Under the pieces are notes generated by a model. It ran no database searches, was not told where the DNA came from, and was given only the letters and a program-made list of their open reading frames with translations. DNA of 49,470 bases from Comamonadaceae bacterium (GTDB lineage Bacteria > Pseudomonadota > Gammaproteobacteria > Burkholderiales > Burkholderiaceae_C): NCBI GenBank assembly GCA_947478725.1, contig CANJWZ010000032.1, forward strand, positions 1-49,470, written 5' to 3'. A program made the translations under genes and the position numbers. Position 1 is the stretch's first letter, and every line of letters begins with the position of its first letter. Below are positions 24,274 to 36,040 of the stretch, piece by piece.

Positions 24274-24295
24274 TATGTTCGCTATCGAACAGACC
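24274..24295 (+). promoter_or_regulatory. TATCGAAC motif, copy 3
   Basis: TATGTTCGCTATCGAACAGA then CC; GTTCG and CGAAC form an inverted repeat around CTAT. It ends 28 bp before an ATG at 24324, a spacing close to that of copy 1 (31 bp). Confidence 0.5.
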
Positions 24296-24362
24296 CTGAC
24301 TTGACTTGCTTGTTCAATAGGTCATGTCTACATTCGGATGCGCGTTACGAGGAAGGCTCTTC

Positions 24363-24449
24363 ATGATTCGACTGGCCAGCTTGCCACTCAAGCAGGTAAC
24401 TGAAATACGGCAGTCGGTGATGGACCTGTTCCGGCGCAAAAACGCGTAA
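24363..24449 (+). CDS. Tiny ORF, 28 residues (41 if started at 24324)
   Basis: MIRLASLPLKQVTEIRQSVM then DLFRRKNA. GAGGA ends 9 bp before this ATG. An in-frame upstream ATG at 24324 lies 28 bp after the TATCGAAC motif and would add MSTFGCALRGRLF. The peptide could form a basic amphipathic helix. I know no family. It is listed because of the RBS and motif context rather than any homology. Confidence 0.35.
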   Translation: MIRLASLPLKQVTEIRQSVMDLFRRKNA

Positions 24450-24479
24450 GCACTACCGTCCGAAGCCACGCAGCCCATC

Positions 24480-24842
24480 ATGCACCGCCCCACACCCGCT
24501 CCACAGCCCAACCCCGGACCAGACGGCACGATGGCGTCCATGCGCAGCAGCCACACCAGCGCGAACCACATTTCGGATGAACACTGGGACCAGCTTTTTC
24601 ATGCGGTTGAGGACAGGGTGCTGGCGCATTGTGTCGACCAAGCTTTGCACCAAAACTCGCAGCTGCCGCTGCAGGACAGTCTGGCGATGATTCAGGCAAC
24701 AGTGTTGGATTGCGTCAACGACCTGACCTTGCTGCATGCGTCGCTGAAAATAGAGCGCCAAAAGTGGCAAGAACACCAGCAGCACCAGCAGTATCAGGAT
24801 CTCGAAAAGCAGCCACAGTCTTCAGGCCGGGCGGACCATTGA
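24480..24842 (+). CDS. Unknown protein, 120 residues
   Basis: Proline-rich start (MHRPTPAPQPNPGPDGTMAS), then a likely helical region ISDEHWDQLFHAVEDRVLAH, LPLQDSLAMIQATVLDCVND and a Gln/His-rich coiled-coil-like tail (KIERQKWQEHQQHQQYQDLE). No signal peptide or membrane segment. The translation start may instead be at 24531 (MASMRSS). It is followed after 38 bp by another small unknown gene in the same direction. No function is assigned. Confidence 0.5.
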   Translation: MHRPTPAPQPNPGPDGTMASMRSSHTSANHISDEHWDQLFHAVEDRVLAHCVDQALHQNSQLPLQDSLAMIQATVLDCVNDLTLLHASLKIERQKWQEHQQHQQYQDLEKQPQSSGRADH

Positions 24843-24880
24843 CCGTCCAACAGGCCCTTGCGGCCTGACCTGAGTTCACG

Positions 24881-25321
24881 ATGCCGCAGTCTGGTCGCAA
24901 GAGCTTTGAGGCCATGATTGCCGCTTACACCAATTGCGGCGGCACCGCCAGAGCCGATGACCTGGCGCTGCTACTACTTGACGAGCAGCACAAGGTCGAC
25001 TTTGTCGGCCTGGCCAAACGGCTGGTGTCGGGCGACGTTTTTAGCTTTCAATGGCAAGACCAATTCTGGGTGCCGATGTTCCAGTTCAACCGGCATGACA
25101 TGTCGGTCAAACACGAGGTGCACCGTGTGGTCCGTGAACTGGACGGTGTGCTGGACAACTGGACGCTGGCTTGGTGGTTTGCCGAGCCCCATGCCCGGTT
25201 AAAAGGCAGGCGCCCCGTGGATGTCGTGGACCGTCAGTTTTCAGCCGTGCTGGGCGCAGCGCGGGCTGACCGGTTTGAGGCTGGTGGCGGATATTTTTCG
25301 AAAAATCCGACCGTGCAATAG
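24881..25321 (+). CDS. Unknown protein with a ParS/MbcA-like C-terminal segment
   Basis: A 146-residue soluble protein. The middle has ALLLLDEQHKVDFVGLAKRL and FSFQWQDQFWVPMFQFNRHD. The C-terminal part LDNWTLAWWFAEPHARLKGR followed by RPVDVVDRQF resembles the (D/N)W..WW..PN..L.G..P.D.L motif of the DUF2384 antitoxin/toxin-binding domain. No toxin of RES type is seen beside it, so a toxin-antitoxin role is not claimed. An N-terminal segment with AAYTNCGGTARADDLALL is unassigned. Confidence 0.6.
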   Translation: MPQSGRKSFEAMIAAYTNCGGTARADDLALLLLDEQHKVDFVGLAKRLVSGDVFSFQWQDQFWVPMFQFNRHDMSVKHEVHRVVRELDGVLDNWTLAWWFAEPHARLKGRRPVDVVDRQFSAVLGAARADRFEAGGGYFSKNPTVQ

Positions 25322-25327
25322 CACGCA

Positions 25328-25480
25328 GTGAGCAGCAGCACCGATTTCAGCGGTGAACTGGTTGCTTGCCTATACAAGCAGCTTTCTGTGGTTTGTTTCA
25401 GCCACGGCGATGGCAGCTTTGAGCGCCTGCTCGACGCCCTTGCGCAAGCGCCATCACCGCTTCAGGGTCTGGTCGTCTGA
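25328..25480 (+). CDS. Possible small ORF, 50 residues, GTG start
   Basis: Begins with GTG seven bases after the previous stop. It reads SSSTDFSGELVACLYKQLSV, VCFSHGDGSFERLLDALAQA and PSPLQGLVV. It fills most of the gap before serA and could belong to the run of small unknown genes before it. No homology is recognised and no clear RBS is present. Confidence 0.3.
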   Translation: MSSSTDFSGELVACLYKQLSVVCFSHGDGSFERLLDALAQAPSPLQGLVV

Positions 25481-25528
25481 GCGACAGCAGGCATAGTGAG
25501 TGGCCCGCGAGGGGCCTGCAAGCCCAGC

Positions 25529-26758
25529 TTAAAACAGCACACGGCTTCGAATCGTGCCCGTCACGTCTGCCAGCGTGGCCAGCGCCACATCGGAATGCGC
25601 TGCATCAATGTCGATCACCACATAGCCAATGTCGCCATGGGTTTGCAGATACTGCGAGGCAATGTTGATGTTGTTGGCACCAAACACGGTGTTGATCTGC
25701 TGCAGCACGCCCGGCACGTTGCGGTGGATGTGCAGCAGCCGGTGCTTGCCGGGGTGGGAGGGCAGGGCGACTTCAGGAAAGTTGACCGACGACGTTGACG
25801 TGCCGTTGTCAGAGTACTTGGCCAGCTTTTCAGCCACCTCGATACCAATATTTTCTTGCGCCTCAATGGTGGAGCCGCCGACGTGCGGCGTCAAAATCAC
25901 GTTGTCGAGCCCGCGCAGTGGCGACTCAAACGGCTCTTTGTTGCTGCTCGGTTCGAGCGGGAAAACATCAATCGCTGCACCCAGCAGTTTATTGGCCTTC
26001 AAGGCTTCGGCCAGGGGTTCAATTTCAACCACCGTGCCGCGCGAGGCATTGATCAACACGCTGCCGGGCTTCATGGCGGCGATTTGCGCAGCGCCCATCA
26101 TCCACTGGGTGCTGGGCAGCTCGGGCACATGCAGGCTGACAACGTCTGACATCGCCAGTAAATCGTGCAGGCTGGTCACTTGCCGCGCGTTGCCCAGCGC
26201 CAGCTTTGTCACCACGTCAAAAAACACCACCTGCATGCCCAGTCCCTCGGCCAGCACCGAGAGCTGTGTGCCGATGGAGCCATAACCGACGATGCCCAGG
26301 GTTTTGCCGCGAATCTCATACGCGTTGTCGGCTGACTTGAGCCAGCCGCCCCGGTGCGCAGCGGCGCTTTTGGCCGGAATGCCGCGCAGCAGCAAAATAG
26401 CCTCGGCCAGCACCAGCTCGGCCACCGAGCGGGTGTTTGAAAACGGCGCATTGAACACCGCAATGCCGCGTTCGCGGGCGGCGTCCAGGTCAACCTGGTT
26501 GGTGCCAATGCAAAAGCAGCCGACCGCCGACAGCTTGTGGGCGTGAGCGAAAACCTCAGCCGTGAGCTGGGTACGAGAACGAATCCCGACGAAATGCGCA
26601 TCTGCAATTTTGTCCAGTAACGCTGAGCCCTCCAGTGCGCCGCTGATGCTTTCGATGTTGCTGTAGCCGGCGGCTTGCAGCAACTTGACGGCTGAGGGGT
26701 GAATGCCTTCCAGCAATAAAAACTTGATGTGGGCTTTGTCGAGTGATGTTTTGGTCAT
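25529..26758 (-). CDS. serA: D-3-phosphoglycerate dehydrogenase SerA
   Basis: A 409-residue NAD-dependent dehydrogenase for the first step of serine synthesis. Substrate domain: RSRTQLTAEVFAHAHKLSAV, GCFCIGTNQVDLDAARERGI. Nucleotide domain: LGIVGYGSIGTQLSVLAEGL. The catalytic Arg is in INASRGTVV, the Glu in LGAAIDVFPLEP and the His in VILTPHVGGST. The C-terminal ACT domain (HRNVPGVLQQINTVFGANNI) suggests serine feedback control. It starts MTKTSLDKAHIKFLLLEGIH at 26758; the longer frame to 26809 is not needed. Length matches the E. coli-type enzyme. Confidence 0.95.
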   Translation of the reverse strand: MTKTSLDKAHIKFLLLEGIHPSAVKLLQAAGYSNIESISGALEGSALLDKIADAHFVGIRSRTQLTAEVFAHAHKLSAVGCFCIGTNQVDLDAARERGIAVFNAPFSNTRSVAELVLAEAILLLRGIPAKSAAAHRGGWLKSADNAYEIRGKTLGIVGYGSIGTQLSVLAEGLGMQVVFFDVVTKLALGNARQVTSLHDLLAMSDVVSLHVPELPSTQWMMGAAQIAAMKPGSVLINASRGTVVEIEPLAEALKANKLLGAAIDVFPLEPSSNKEPFESPLRGLDNVILTPHVGGSTIEAQENIGIEVAEKLAKYSDNGTSTSSVNFPEVALPSHPGKHRLLHIHRNVPGVLQQINTVFGANNINIASQYLQTHGDIGYVVIDIDAAHSDVALATLADVTGTIRSRVLF

Positions 26759-26990
26759 TTGCCAAGTATCAGGCAAAGCGCATGAAGCTGATGGGCCCAG
26801 AGCGGCCATTGCCCCAGCATGGTTTTGCGAATCTTGGCATCACACACCACCAGATTGAGTTTGTGTTTCGCCTCCAATATGGCGGTGTTTTGCGGTCTTC
26901 ATTGTTCAGTCAAAGGTGGATTTTGCTGTGGGACAATGCGCAGCCGCAACGTCAGTTGGCGCACCCGCAAGCGCTCCACATCAGATCTCC

Positions 26991-29465
<2,475 letters not shown>

Positions 29466-29473
29466 TGCCTTTC

Positions 29474-30547
29474 ATGCAAGCGCTTCACATTCACGCAGGC
29501 CCTAAAGCCATCCAGCACATCGCCCAAAACGGTTTACAGCCGCACCATGTTGGCGTGATACCCGCCGCAGCGGGCGGCCCCAAGGGTTTGATTTTGGGGC
29601 CGCTAGACCGGTTTATTTTTGGTGACTGGCTGGCCAGGTCAGACCATGACGTGCATCTGGTGGGCGCCTCGATTGGCGCATGGCGCATGGCCACAGCTTG
29701 CTTGAATGATCCGGCGACGGCTTTCAGCCGGCTGGAGCATGACTACATCCGTCAGCACTACGAGTTGCAGCCGGGCCAGAAGCGGGTCTCGGCTGACTTT
29801 GTGAGCGAGCAGTTCGGGCAAAGCCTGCAAAGCTTTTACGGTGGCCGTGTGCACGAGGTGCTGGGCCATAGCCGCTACAAGCTGCATATCGTGACATCAC
29901 GCGGGCGACATCTTTTGGGTCGGGAGCACAAGGTGGCCACGCCGCTGGGCTATCTGGGAGCGTTTTTAAGCAACGGCGTGCACCGCAAAGCGATGGGCGC
30001 CTGGCTGGAGCGGGTGGTGTTTTCCAGTGCCAACGCGGCGCTGCCGTTTGCCACGACAGACTACCGAACCCGGCAAATCCAGCTCAGTCAGGCCAACTTC
30101 AACCCCGCGCTGCAGGCCAGCTGCTCGATTCCATTTGTGCTGCGGGCGGTCACAGGCATTCCAGGTGCGCCGCCTGGGGCGTATTGGGATGGCGGCATCA
30201 CCGACTACCACCTGCATCTGAACTACCCGGCGGCATCCAAAGGGCTGGCGCTGTATCCACATTTTCAAAAATCAGTGGTGCCCGGCTGGCTCGACAAAGG
30301 CTTGAAGTGGCGGCACAAAGCCACGCCGTTTTTAGACAACATGGTGCTGCTGGCACCCAACCCGGATTGGGTCAAAACCCTGCCGAACGGCAAGTTGCCT
30401 GACCGTCATGACTTCACCCGCTATGGTGCCGATTTGCAGGGCAGGGTCAAGGCATGGAGCCAGGCAGCATCAAGCAGCGAGCAATTGGCCGATGAATGGC
30501 AAAGCTGGCTTCAAAGCCCCGACCCAGCGCGCGTCCTGCCGATCTAG
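29474..30547 (+). CDS. Patatin-like phospholipase
   Basis: A 357-residue protein with patatin features: glycine-rich oxyanion region PAAAGGPKGLILGP, nucleophile elbow G-A-S-I-G (HLVGASIGAWRMAT) and the catalytic dyad Asp in WDGGITDYHLHLN. CSIPFVLRAVTGI lies between. It has no signal peptide, so it likely acts on lipid in the cytosol or at the inner membrane. ATG at 29474 is preferred to a GTG at 29465 that overlaps the tex stop. Only 8 bp separate it from tex, so co-transcription is likely. Confidence 0.8.
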   Translation: MQALHIHAGPKAIQHIAQNGLQPHHVGVIPAAAGGPKGLILGPLDRFIFGDWLARSDHDVHLVGASIGAWRMATACLNDPATAFSRLEHDYIRQHYELQPGQKRVSADFVSEQFGQSLQSFYGGRVHEVLGHSRYKLHIVTSRGRHLLGREHKVATPLGYLGAFLSNGVHRKAMGAWLERVVFSSANAALPFATTDYRTRQIQLSQANFNPALQASCSIPFVLRAVTGIPGAPPGAYWDGGITDYHLHLNYPAASKGLALYPHFQKSVVPGWLDKGLKWRHKATPFLDNMVLLAPNPDWVKTLPNGKLPDRHDFTRYGADLQGRVKAWSQAASSSEQLADEWQSWLQSPDPARVLPI

Positions 30548-30579
30548 GTACTGACAGCCGCCCCGGAGTCGCCCTGGCG

Positions 30580-31929
30580 TCAAGACAGCTTTTTCATCAG
30601 CACCTGGGACTTGCGGTCCCAGTTGTACTTGCGCTTGCGGGCGTCGGGCAGCCAGTCCGGGTCCATCTGCACAAAACCGCGCTTGATGAACCAGTGCATG
30701 GTGCGGGTTGTCAAGACAAAAATGCTTTGCAGGCCCGCGGCCCGGGCGCGCTGCTCGATGCGTTTTAAAACCTTTTCACCATCGCCCTGGCCCTGCGACT
30801 GAGGCGATACCGTCAGGGCTGCCATTTCAGCGGTTTTGGCCTCGGGGTAAGGGTACAGGGCGGCGCAGGCAAAGATCACGCCGTCATGCTCAATGATGGT
30901 GTAGTTGCTGGCGTCGCGTTCGATCTCTGTCCGGTCGCGTTTGACCAGCGTTCCGTCTTTTTCAAAGGGTTCAATCAATTGCAGGATGGCGCCCACGTCG
31001 TCGGCGGTGGCCTCGCGCAGCTCTTCGAGCTTTTCGTCAATCACCATCGTGCCGATGCCGTCGTGAACGTAAACCTCCAGCAGCAAGGCACCATCGACTG
31101 AAAACGGCAGAATGTGGCTGCGTTCGACGCCTGATTTGCAGGCCTTGACGCAGTGCTGCAGATAAAACGCGGTGTCAGTCGCTTGGGTGGCCGTCGGCAG
31201 GCTGGCCAACAGCTTTTCAGCCGCTGCCAGTGGCAACTCGGTATCTATCGGGTTGTCGTCACTGGCAGGCGCATCCGGGTTCATGCGAATGCCGGGGACT
31301 TCTGTCAAAAAGATCAGTTTATCGGCCCCCAGTTCAATCGCCACGCTGGTGGCGACTTCTTCCATGGTCAGGTTAAAGGCCTCGCCTGTCGGCGAAAAAC
31401 CAAACGGTGACAGCAGCACCATGGCGTCAAAGTCCAGTGTGCGGCGGATGCCCACAGTGTCGACCTTGCGCACCAGACCGGAGTGCTTGAAGTCCACGCC
31501 GTCGACAATGCCGACCGGCCGGGCGGTGATGAAGTTGCCAGATATCACCCGCACCGTCGCCCCAGCCATCGGCGTGTTGGGCAGGCCCTGGCTGAAGGCC
31601 GCTTCAATCTCGTAACGCAATTGGCCAGCGGCTTCCTGTGCGCAGTCGAGCGCCACCTCGTCGGTGATGCGCATGCCGTGGGAGTATTTGGCCTCATGGC
31701 CCTTGGCGGCCAGTTGCTCGTTGACCTGTGGCCTAAAGCCATGCACCAGCACAATCTTCACACCCATGCTTTGAATCAAGGCCAGGTCTTGTGCGATGTG
31801 CTGCAGCTTGCCGGCGGCGATGGCCTCGCCCGCAATGCCGACCACAAAGGTTTTACCCCGGTGCGTGTGGATGTAAGGCGCAACCGAGCGAAACCAGGGC
31901 ACGAAGGTGAAGTTGAAGACGGCGGACAT
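30580..31929 (-). CDS. argA: N-acetylglutamate synthase ArgA
   Basis: A 449-residue enzyme, first step of arginine synthesis (acetyl-CoA plus glutamate). N-terminal amino-acid-kinase-like domain: IHTHRGKTFVVGIAGEAI, VKIVLVHGFRPQVNEQL, VVRVISGNFITARPVGIVDG-like segment, VLLSPFGFSPTGEAFNLTME. C-terminal GNAT domain: IFACAALYPYPEAKTAEMAA, SQGQGDGEKVLKRIEQRARA, GFVQMDPDWLPDARKRKYNW. The kinase-like domain usually binds arginine for feedback. The start MSAVFNFTFVPWFRSVAPYI at 31929 matches the family; the longer frame to 31974 is not used. It converges with the patatin gene. Confidence 0.95.
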   Translation of the reverse strand: MSAVFNFTFVPWFRSVAPYIHTHRGKTFVVGIAGEAIAAGKLQHIAQDLALIQSMGVKIVLVHGFRPQVNEQLAAKGHEAKYSHGMRITDEVALDCAQEAAGQLRYEIEAAFSQGLPNTPMAGATVRVISGNFITARPVGIVDGVDFKHSGLVRKVDTVGIRRTLDFDAMVLLSPFGFSPTGEAFNLTMEEVATSVAIELGADKLIFLTEVPGIRMNPDAPASDDNPIDTELPLAAAEKLLASLPTATQATDTAFYLQHCVKACKSGVERSHILPFSVDGALLLEVYVHDGIGTMVIDEKLEELREATADDVGAILQLIEPFEKDGTLVKRDRTEIERDASNYTIIEHDGVIFACAALYPYPEAKTAEMAALTVSPQSQGQGDGEKVLKRIEQRARAAGLQSIFVLTTRTMHWFIKRGFVQMDPDWLPDARKRKYNWDRKSQVLMKKLS

Positions 31930-32031
31930 GGGCGGGCGTTCTCTGGACGGGCTAAGACGGAAAGTGTACGGCACGCCACCGGGCTGATTTGTTCAGCAGG
32001 ACGCGTGCAAAGCTGTTGATAATACTGAGCT

Positions 32032-35000
32032 TTGAACGACTCTCTTTTGCCGACTGAACCACCGCCCTTGCTGACCATTGAGTTTCCTGAATCGTTGCCG
32101 GTATCCGGCAAGCGCGACGAGATCACGGCCGCCATTGCGGCCCATCAGGTGGTGATTGTTTGCGGTGAAACAGGCTCTGGCAAAACCACCCAGTTGCCCA
32201 AAATTTTGCTGGCCATGGGGCGTGGCAAGCTCAATTACCCGGCCGGTCAGCGCGCCAGACTGATTGGCCACACCCAGCCCAGGCGCATAGCTGCTTCCAG
32301 CGTGGCCAAACGCATTGCCGAAGAGCTGAAAACGCCGCTCGGTGATGTGGTGGGCTTCAAGGTCCGGTTTCAGGACCGATTGAGCCGCGATGCGTCCGTC
32401 AAGCTCATGACCGATGGCATTTTGCTGGCTGAAACACAAACCGACCCGCTGCTTCATGCCTATGACACCATCATCATTGACGAGGCACACGAGCGCAGCC
32501 TGAACATTGACTTTCTGCTCGGCTACCTGCGCCAGTTGCTGCCGCGCCGGCCGGACCTGAAAGTCATCATCACGTCGGCCACGATTGATGCGAATCGGTT
32601 TGCGGAATACTTTGCGTCCGCCAAAGGCCCCGCACCTGTGATCATGGTGTCGGGCCGCATGTTTCCTGTTGAACAAAGATACAGGCCCTTCGAAGAGTCA
32701 CGCGACTACGACCTGAACGACGCGATTGCTGACGCGGTAGACGAGTTGTGGCTGAGCCCACACAGCGCCGGTGACATTTTGGTTTTCTTGCCGGGTGAGC
32801 GTGAAATCCGTGAAGCTGCCGACCACCTGCGCAAGCATCTGGCGCATCAACCCCTGAACCGCGGCGCTGATGTGCTGCCGCTGTTTGCACGCCTGAGCCC
32901 GGCCGAACAGGACCAGATTTTTGCCAGCCACAACAACCGCCGCATTGTGCTGGCCACCAACGTGGCTGAAACATCGTTGACGGTGCCTGGTATCAGGTAT
33001 GTCATTGACGCAGGTACAGCCCGCGTCAAGCGCTACAGCTTCAGGAGCAAGGTTGAACAGTTGATGGTCGAACCGATCAGTCAGGCGGCGGCCAACCAAC
33101 GCGCCGGGCGCTGCGGCCGGGTGGCCGATGGCATTTGCATACGCCTGTATGACGCGCAGGACTTTGCAGGTCGCCAGCGCTTTACCGACCCCGAGATTTT
33201 GCGCAGCTCGCTGGCCGCCGTGATTTTGCGCATGAAAGCACTGCACCTTGGCGCGATTGAAGACTTCGCCTTCATTGAAGCGCCGCAGCGCCGCGCCATG
33301 ACCGACGGCTACCAGTTGCTGGCCGAGCTGGGCGCGGTGGATGACGACAACGAACTGACACCGGTCGGTCATACGCTGGCCAAGCTGCCGCTGGACCCAC
33401 GCGTTGGCCGCATGATTCTGGAGGCCAAAAGCCGTGGTGCGCTGGACGACGTGCTGGTGATCGCCAGCGCCTTGAGCGTGCAGGACGTGCGTGACCGCCC
33501 GATGGACAAGCAAGCCCAGGCCGACCAGGCGCATGCCAAGTTTGACGATGACAAAAGCGAGTTCGTCGGGTATTTGAAGTTGTGGAAGTGGCTGGGTGAA
33601 GCCAGAGGCGGACACGACGCGGCCGGAAATTCGACGCATAAGCTGACCAACCGGCAGCATGAGAATTTGCTGCGCGAAAACTTCATCAACATGCGCCGGG
33701 TCCGTGAATGGCGCGACATTCATTCGCAGCTGATGGGAACCATCGCCGAACAAGGCTGGGAACTGAACAAAAAAACCGCCAGTTATGAGCAACTGCACCA
33801 GTCCATGCTGTGCGGCTTGCTGGGTAACCTGGGCCAAAAAAGCGACGAAGAAGACTGGTACCTGGGCGCAAGAGGCATCAAGTTTTACCGCCACCCCGGC
33901 GCCAAGCTGAGCAAAAAACCGGGCCGCTGGATTGTGGCCGCCGAGTTGGTGGAAACCACGCGTCTGTTTGGCCGGGGCATCGCCAACATCGAGCCCCAGT
34001 GGATCGAGCAGGTGGCGGGGCATTTGCTCAAAAAACAGCTGCTGGACCCGCATTGGGAGAAAAAAGCGGCGCAAGTCACCGCGCTGGAACGGGCGACGCT
34101 TTACGGTCTGGTGGTGTACAGCGGGCGGCGCGTCAATTTTGGCCGGGTAGACCCGGTAGCGGCACGCGAGGTGTTTATCCGGGAAGCGCTGGTAGCTGGC
34201 AACTGGGACACGACATTGCCGTTTTTGAGACTCAATGAAAAGCTGATTGCGAAGGTGCAGGACCTGGAGCACAAGGCGCGCCGGCAAGATGTGCTGGTCG
34301 ATGAAGAACTGATTTACGCCTTTTATGACCAGCAGTTGCCAGCCGATGTGTGTAGCGGTGCAAGTTGCGAAGCCTGGTACAAAGACGAGGTTAAAAAGCA
34401 GCCCAAGCTGTTGTTGCTGACGCAAGAAGAGCTGATGCGCCACGAGGCCGCTGGCATCACGACGCAGGCTTTCCCCAAAATCCTGCGATTGGGCGGCGTG
34501 GACTGCAGCGCGTCGTATCTGCATGAGCCGGGCGACGCCAAAGACGGCGTGACCGTCGATGTGCCGCTGTTCGCGCTGAACCAGGTCAACGAGGAGCGCT
34601 GCGAATGGCTGGTGCCGGGCATGCTCAAAGACAAGGTGCAGGCCCTCATCAAAACCCTGCACCAGCGGCCACGCTCGCGTCTGGTGCCGCTGCCCGACAC
34701 GGCTGCCCGCATGGCAGAGCAACTGAACCAGGCTGAAGTGTTTGGTACCGGATCCTTGACGGATGCGGTGCTCAAACTGGTGCGGGATGCCACCGCGGTG
34801 GATGTCAAACGCGGCGACTTGAAGCTGGACATGCTGGCGCCGCACCTGTTCATGAACTTTCGGGTGGTGGACGAACATGGCCGGCAATTGGGAACGGGCC
34901 GCAGTCTGGCCGGGCTCAAGGGCGAGCTGGGCATGCAGGCGAGGGGGGCGTTTCAGGCGCTGGCCGGGCTCAAAGGTCTGTCGGGTTCAGCCCAAGAAGC

Positions 35001-35976
35001 TCCCAAAGTGGCTGATTCGGCTCGTTTTCAGGTACCTAATCGGCCTGCAGGCCAACAGATACCTAGGCCAAGAGCTCCTGAAATAGTAGCGGCTAAAAAA
35101 GTCGAACGCTATACCTCCTGGGCCTTCGGTGAGTTGCCCGAGCTGATGGAGATCGTCAAAGGCGCGCAAACACTGATTGGTTTTCCGGCGCTGATTGACC
35201 TGGACGATGCGGTCACCATTGAGGTGTTTGATGAACCGGAACTCGCCGCCGCCAAGCACCGGGCGGGCCTGGCGCGCTTGTTTGCCCTGCAGATCAAGGA
35301 CGCCATCAAGTACCTGGAAAAAAACCTGCCGGATCTGCAAAAAATGGCCACGGCTTATATGTTGGTGGGCCGCGCAGCAGACAACTCGGGTGGCGGGACG
35401 CTGGAGGAGCTGCGCCAGCAAATTCTGGACGTGGCACTGAGCCGGACATTTCTGCTCGACCCTTTGCCCACCAATGAAGCCGAGTTTAAAAAGCGCCTTG
35501 ACGAAGGCCGGGGGCGTTTGACGCTGATTGCGACCGAAATTGCGCGGCTGGCAGGCGGTATTTTGCTCGAATTCACCGCCGCCCAGCGTAAGATCAAGGA
35601 CACCAAAAACGCCGCAGAGGCCTGTGCCGACTGCGCCCAGCAGTTGCAGCGCCTGGTTCCCAAGCGGTTTTTAAGCGCCACACCTTACGCCCAGCTGCAA
35701 CACTTTCCGCGCTACCTCAAAGCCATCACGGCCAGGCTGGACAAGTGGCGCACAGACCCGGGCCGTGACGCTGCCCGTCTGCTGGAGATCAAGCCTCAGG
35801 AACAGCGCTACTGGCGGCTGGTGGCAGAGCGCAAGGGCGCAACAGACGCGCGGATGCAGGAGTTTCGCTGGCTGCTTGAAGAGCTGCGGGTGAGTTTTTT
35901 TGCGCAAGAGCTGCGCACGCCACAGCCCGTCAGCATCAAGCGGCTGGAAAAAGTTTGGCAACAACTGAACAGTTGA
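32032..35976 (+). CDS. hrpA: DEAH-box ATP-dependent RNA helicase HrpA
   Basis: A 1314-residue helicase with Walker A GETGSGKTT (45-53), GHTQPRRIAASSVAKRIAEE, DEAH at 150-153 (IIIDEAHERSLN), SAT (VIITSATIDANRF) and motif VI (QRAGRCGRVADG). It is followed by HA2 and OB-fold regions and the long HrpA-specific C-terminal domain (YARLRR-type region near RFLSATPYAQLQHFPRYLKA). It starts with TTG at 32032. In E. coli HrpA processes fimbrial mRNA and resolves stalled or collided ribosomes. Residues about 1002-1019 carry a copy of the 55-bp repeat in a Pro/Gln-rich linker before KVERYTSWAFGELPE. Divergent from argA with about 100 bp between. Confidence 0.94.
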   Translation: MNDSLLPTEPPPLLTIEFPESLPVSGKRDEITAAIAAHQVVIVCGETGSGKTTQLPKILLAMGRGKLNYPAGQRARLIGHTQPRRIAASSVAKRIAEELKTPLGDVVGFKVRFQDRLSRDASVKLMTDGILLAETQTDPLLHAYDTIIIDEAHERSLNIDFLLGYLRQLLPRRPDLKVIITSATIDANRFAEYFASAKGPAPVIMVSGRMFPVEQRYRPFEESRDYDLNDAIADAVDELWLSPHSAGDILVFLPGEREIREAADHLRKHLAHQPLNRGADVLPLFARLSPAEQDQIFASHNNRRIVLATNVAETSLTVPGIRYVIDAGTARVKRYSFRSKVEQLMVEPISQAAANQRAGRCGRVADGICIRLYDAQDFAGRQRFTDPEILRSSLAAVILRMKALHLGAIEDFAFIEAPQRRAMTDGYQLLAELGAVDDDNELTPVGHTLAKLPLDPRVGRMILEAKSRGALDDVLVIASALSVQDVRDRPMDKQAQADQAHAKFDDDKSEFVGYLKLWKWLGEARGGHDAAGNSTHKLTNRQHENLLRENFINMRRVREWRDIHSQLMGTIAEQGWELNKKTASYEQLHQSMLCGLLGNLGQKSDEEDWYLGARGIKFYRHPGAKLSKKPGRWIVAAELVETTRLFGRGIANIEPQWIEQVAGHLLKKQLLDPHWEKKAAQVTALERATLYGLVVYSGRRVNFGRVDPVAAREVFIREALVAGNWDTTLPFLRLNEKLIAKVQDLEHKARRQDVLVDEELIYAFYDQQLPADVCSGASCEAWYKDEVKKQPKLLLLTQEELMRHEAAGITTQAFPKILRLGGVDCSASYLHEPGDAKDGVTVDVPLFALNQVNEERCEWLVPGMLKDKVQALIKTLHQRPRSRLVPLPDTAARMAEQLNQAEVFGTGSLTDAVLKLVRDATAVDVKRGDLKLDMLAPHLFMNFRVVDEHGRQLGTGRSLAGLKGELGMQARGAFQALAGLKGLSGSAQEAPKVADSARFQVPNRPAGQQIPRPRAPEIVAAKKVERYTSWAFGELPELMEIVKGAQTLIGFPALIDLDDAVTIEVFDEPELAAAKHRAGLARLFALQIKDAIKYLEKNLPDLQKMATAYMLVGRAADNSGGGTLEELRQQILDVALSRTFLLDPLPTNEAEFKKRLDEGRGRLTLIATEIARLAGGILLEFTAAQRKIKDTKNAAEACADCAQQLQRLVPKRFLSATPYAQLQHFPRYLKAITARLDKWRTDPGRDAARLLEIKPQEQRYWRLVAERKGATDARMQEFRWLLEELRVSFFAQELRTPQPVSIKRLEKVWQQLNS
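35036..35090 (+). repeat. 55-bp in-frame coding repeat, copy in hrpA
   Basis: Starts CTAAT and ends GTAGC, with CCTGAAATAGTAGC near the end. It is identical to the tex copy at 38/55 positions and to the prmB copy at 35/55, ungapped and in the same codon phase (N-R-P-A-G-Q-Q...A-P-E-I-V-A). Confidence 0.65.
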
Positions 35977-35986
35977 CGCCGACTTT

Positions 35987-36040
35987 TTAAAGCCGACCCA
36001 TCAGCAGCAGAACCATCAACACGACAAGTGACATGGACAT
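35987..36040 (-). CDS. Possible 17-residue hydrophobic miniprotein
   Basis: ATG at 36040, product MSMSLVVLMVLLLMGRL, TAA at 35987. It would be a single short membrane-spanning peptide. The upstream AAAGAAAG is a weak RBS. It lies in the gap between hrpA and the glycosyltransferase gene. Such short frames arise by chance; listed only because of its strikingly uniform hydrophobicity. Confidence 0.2.
   Translation of the reverse strand: MSMSLVVLMVLLLMGRL

Noticed and set aside
32698..34887. A 729-codon minus-strand open frame inside hrpA.
   Set aside because: It is antisense to a clear full-length helicase gene in GC-rich DNA; codon bias of hrpA explains the long open frame.
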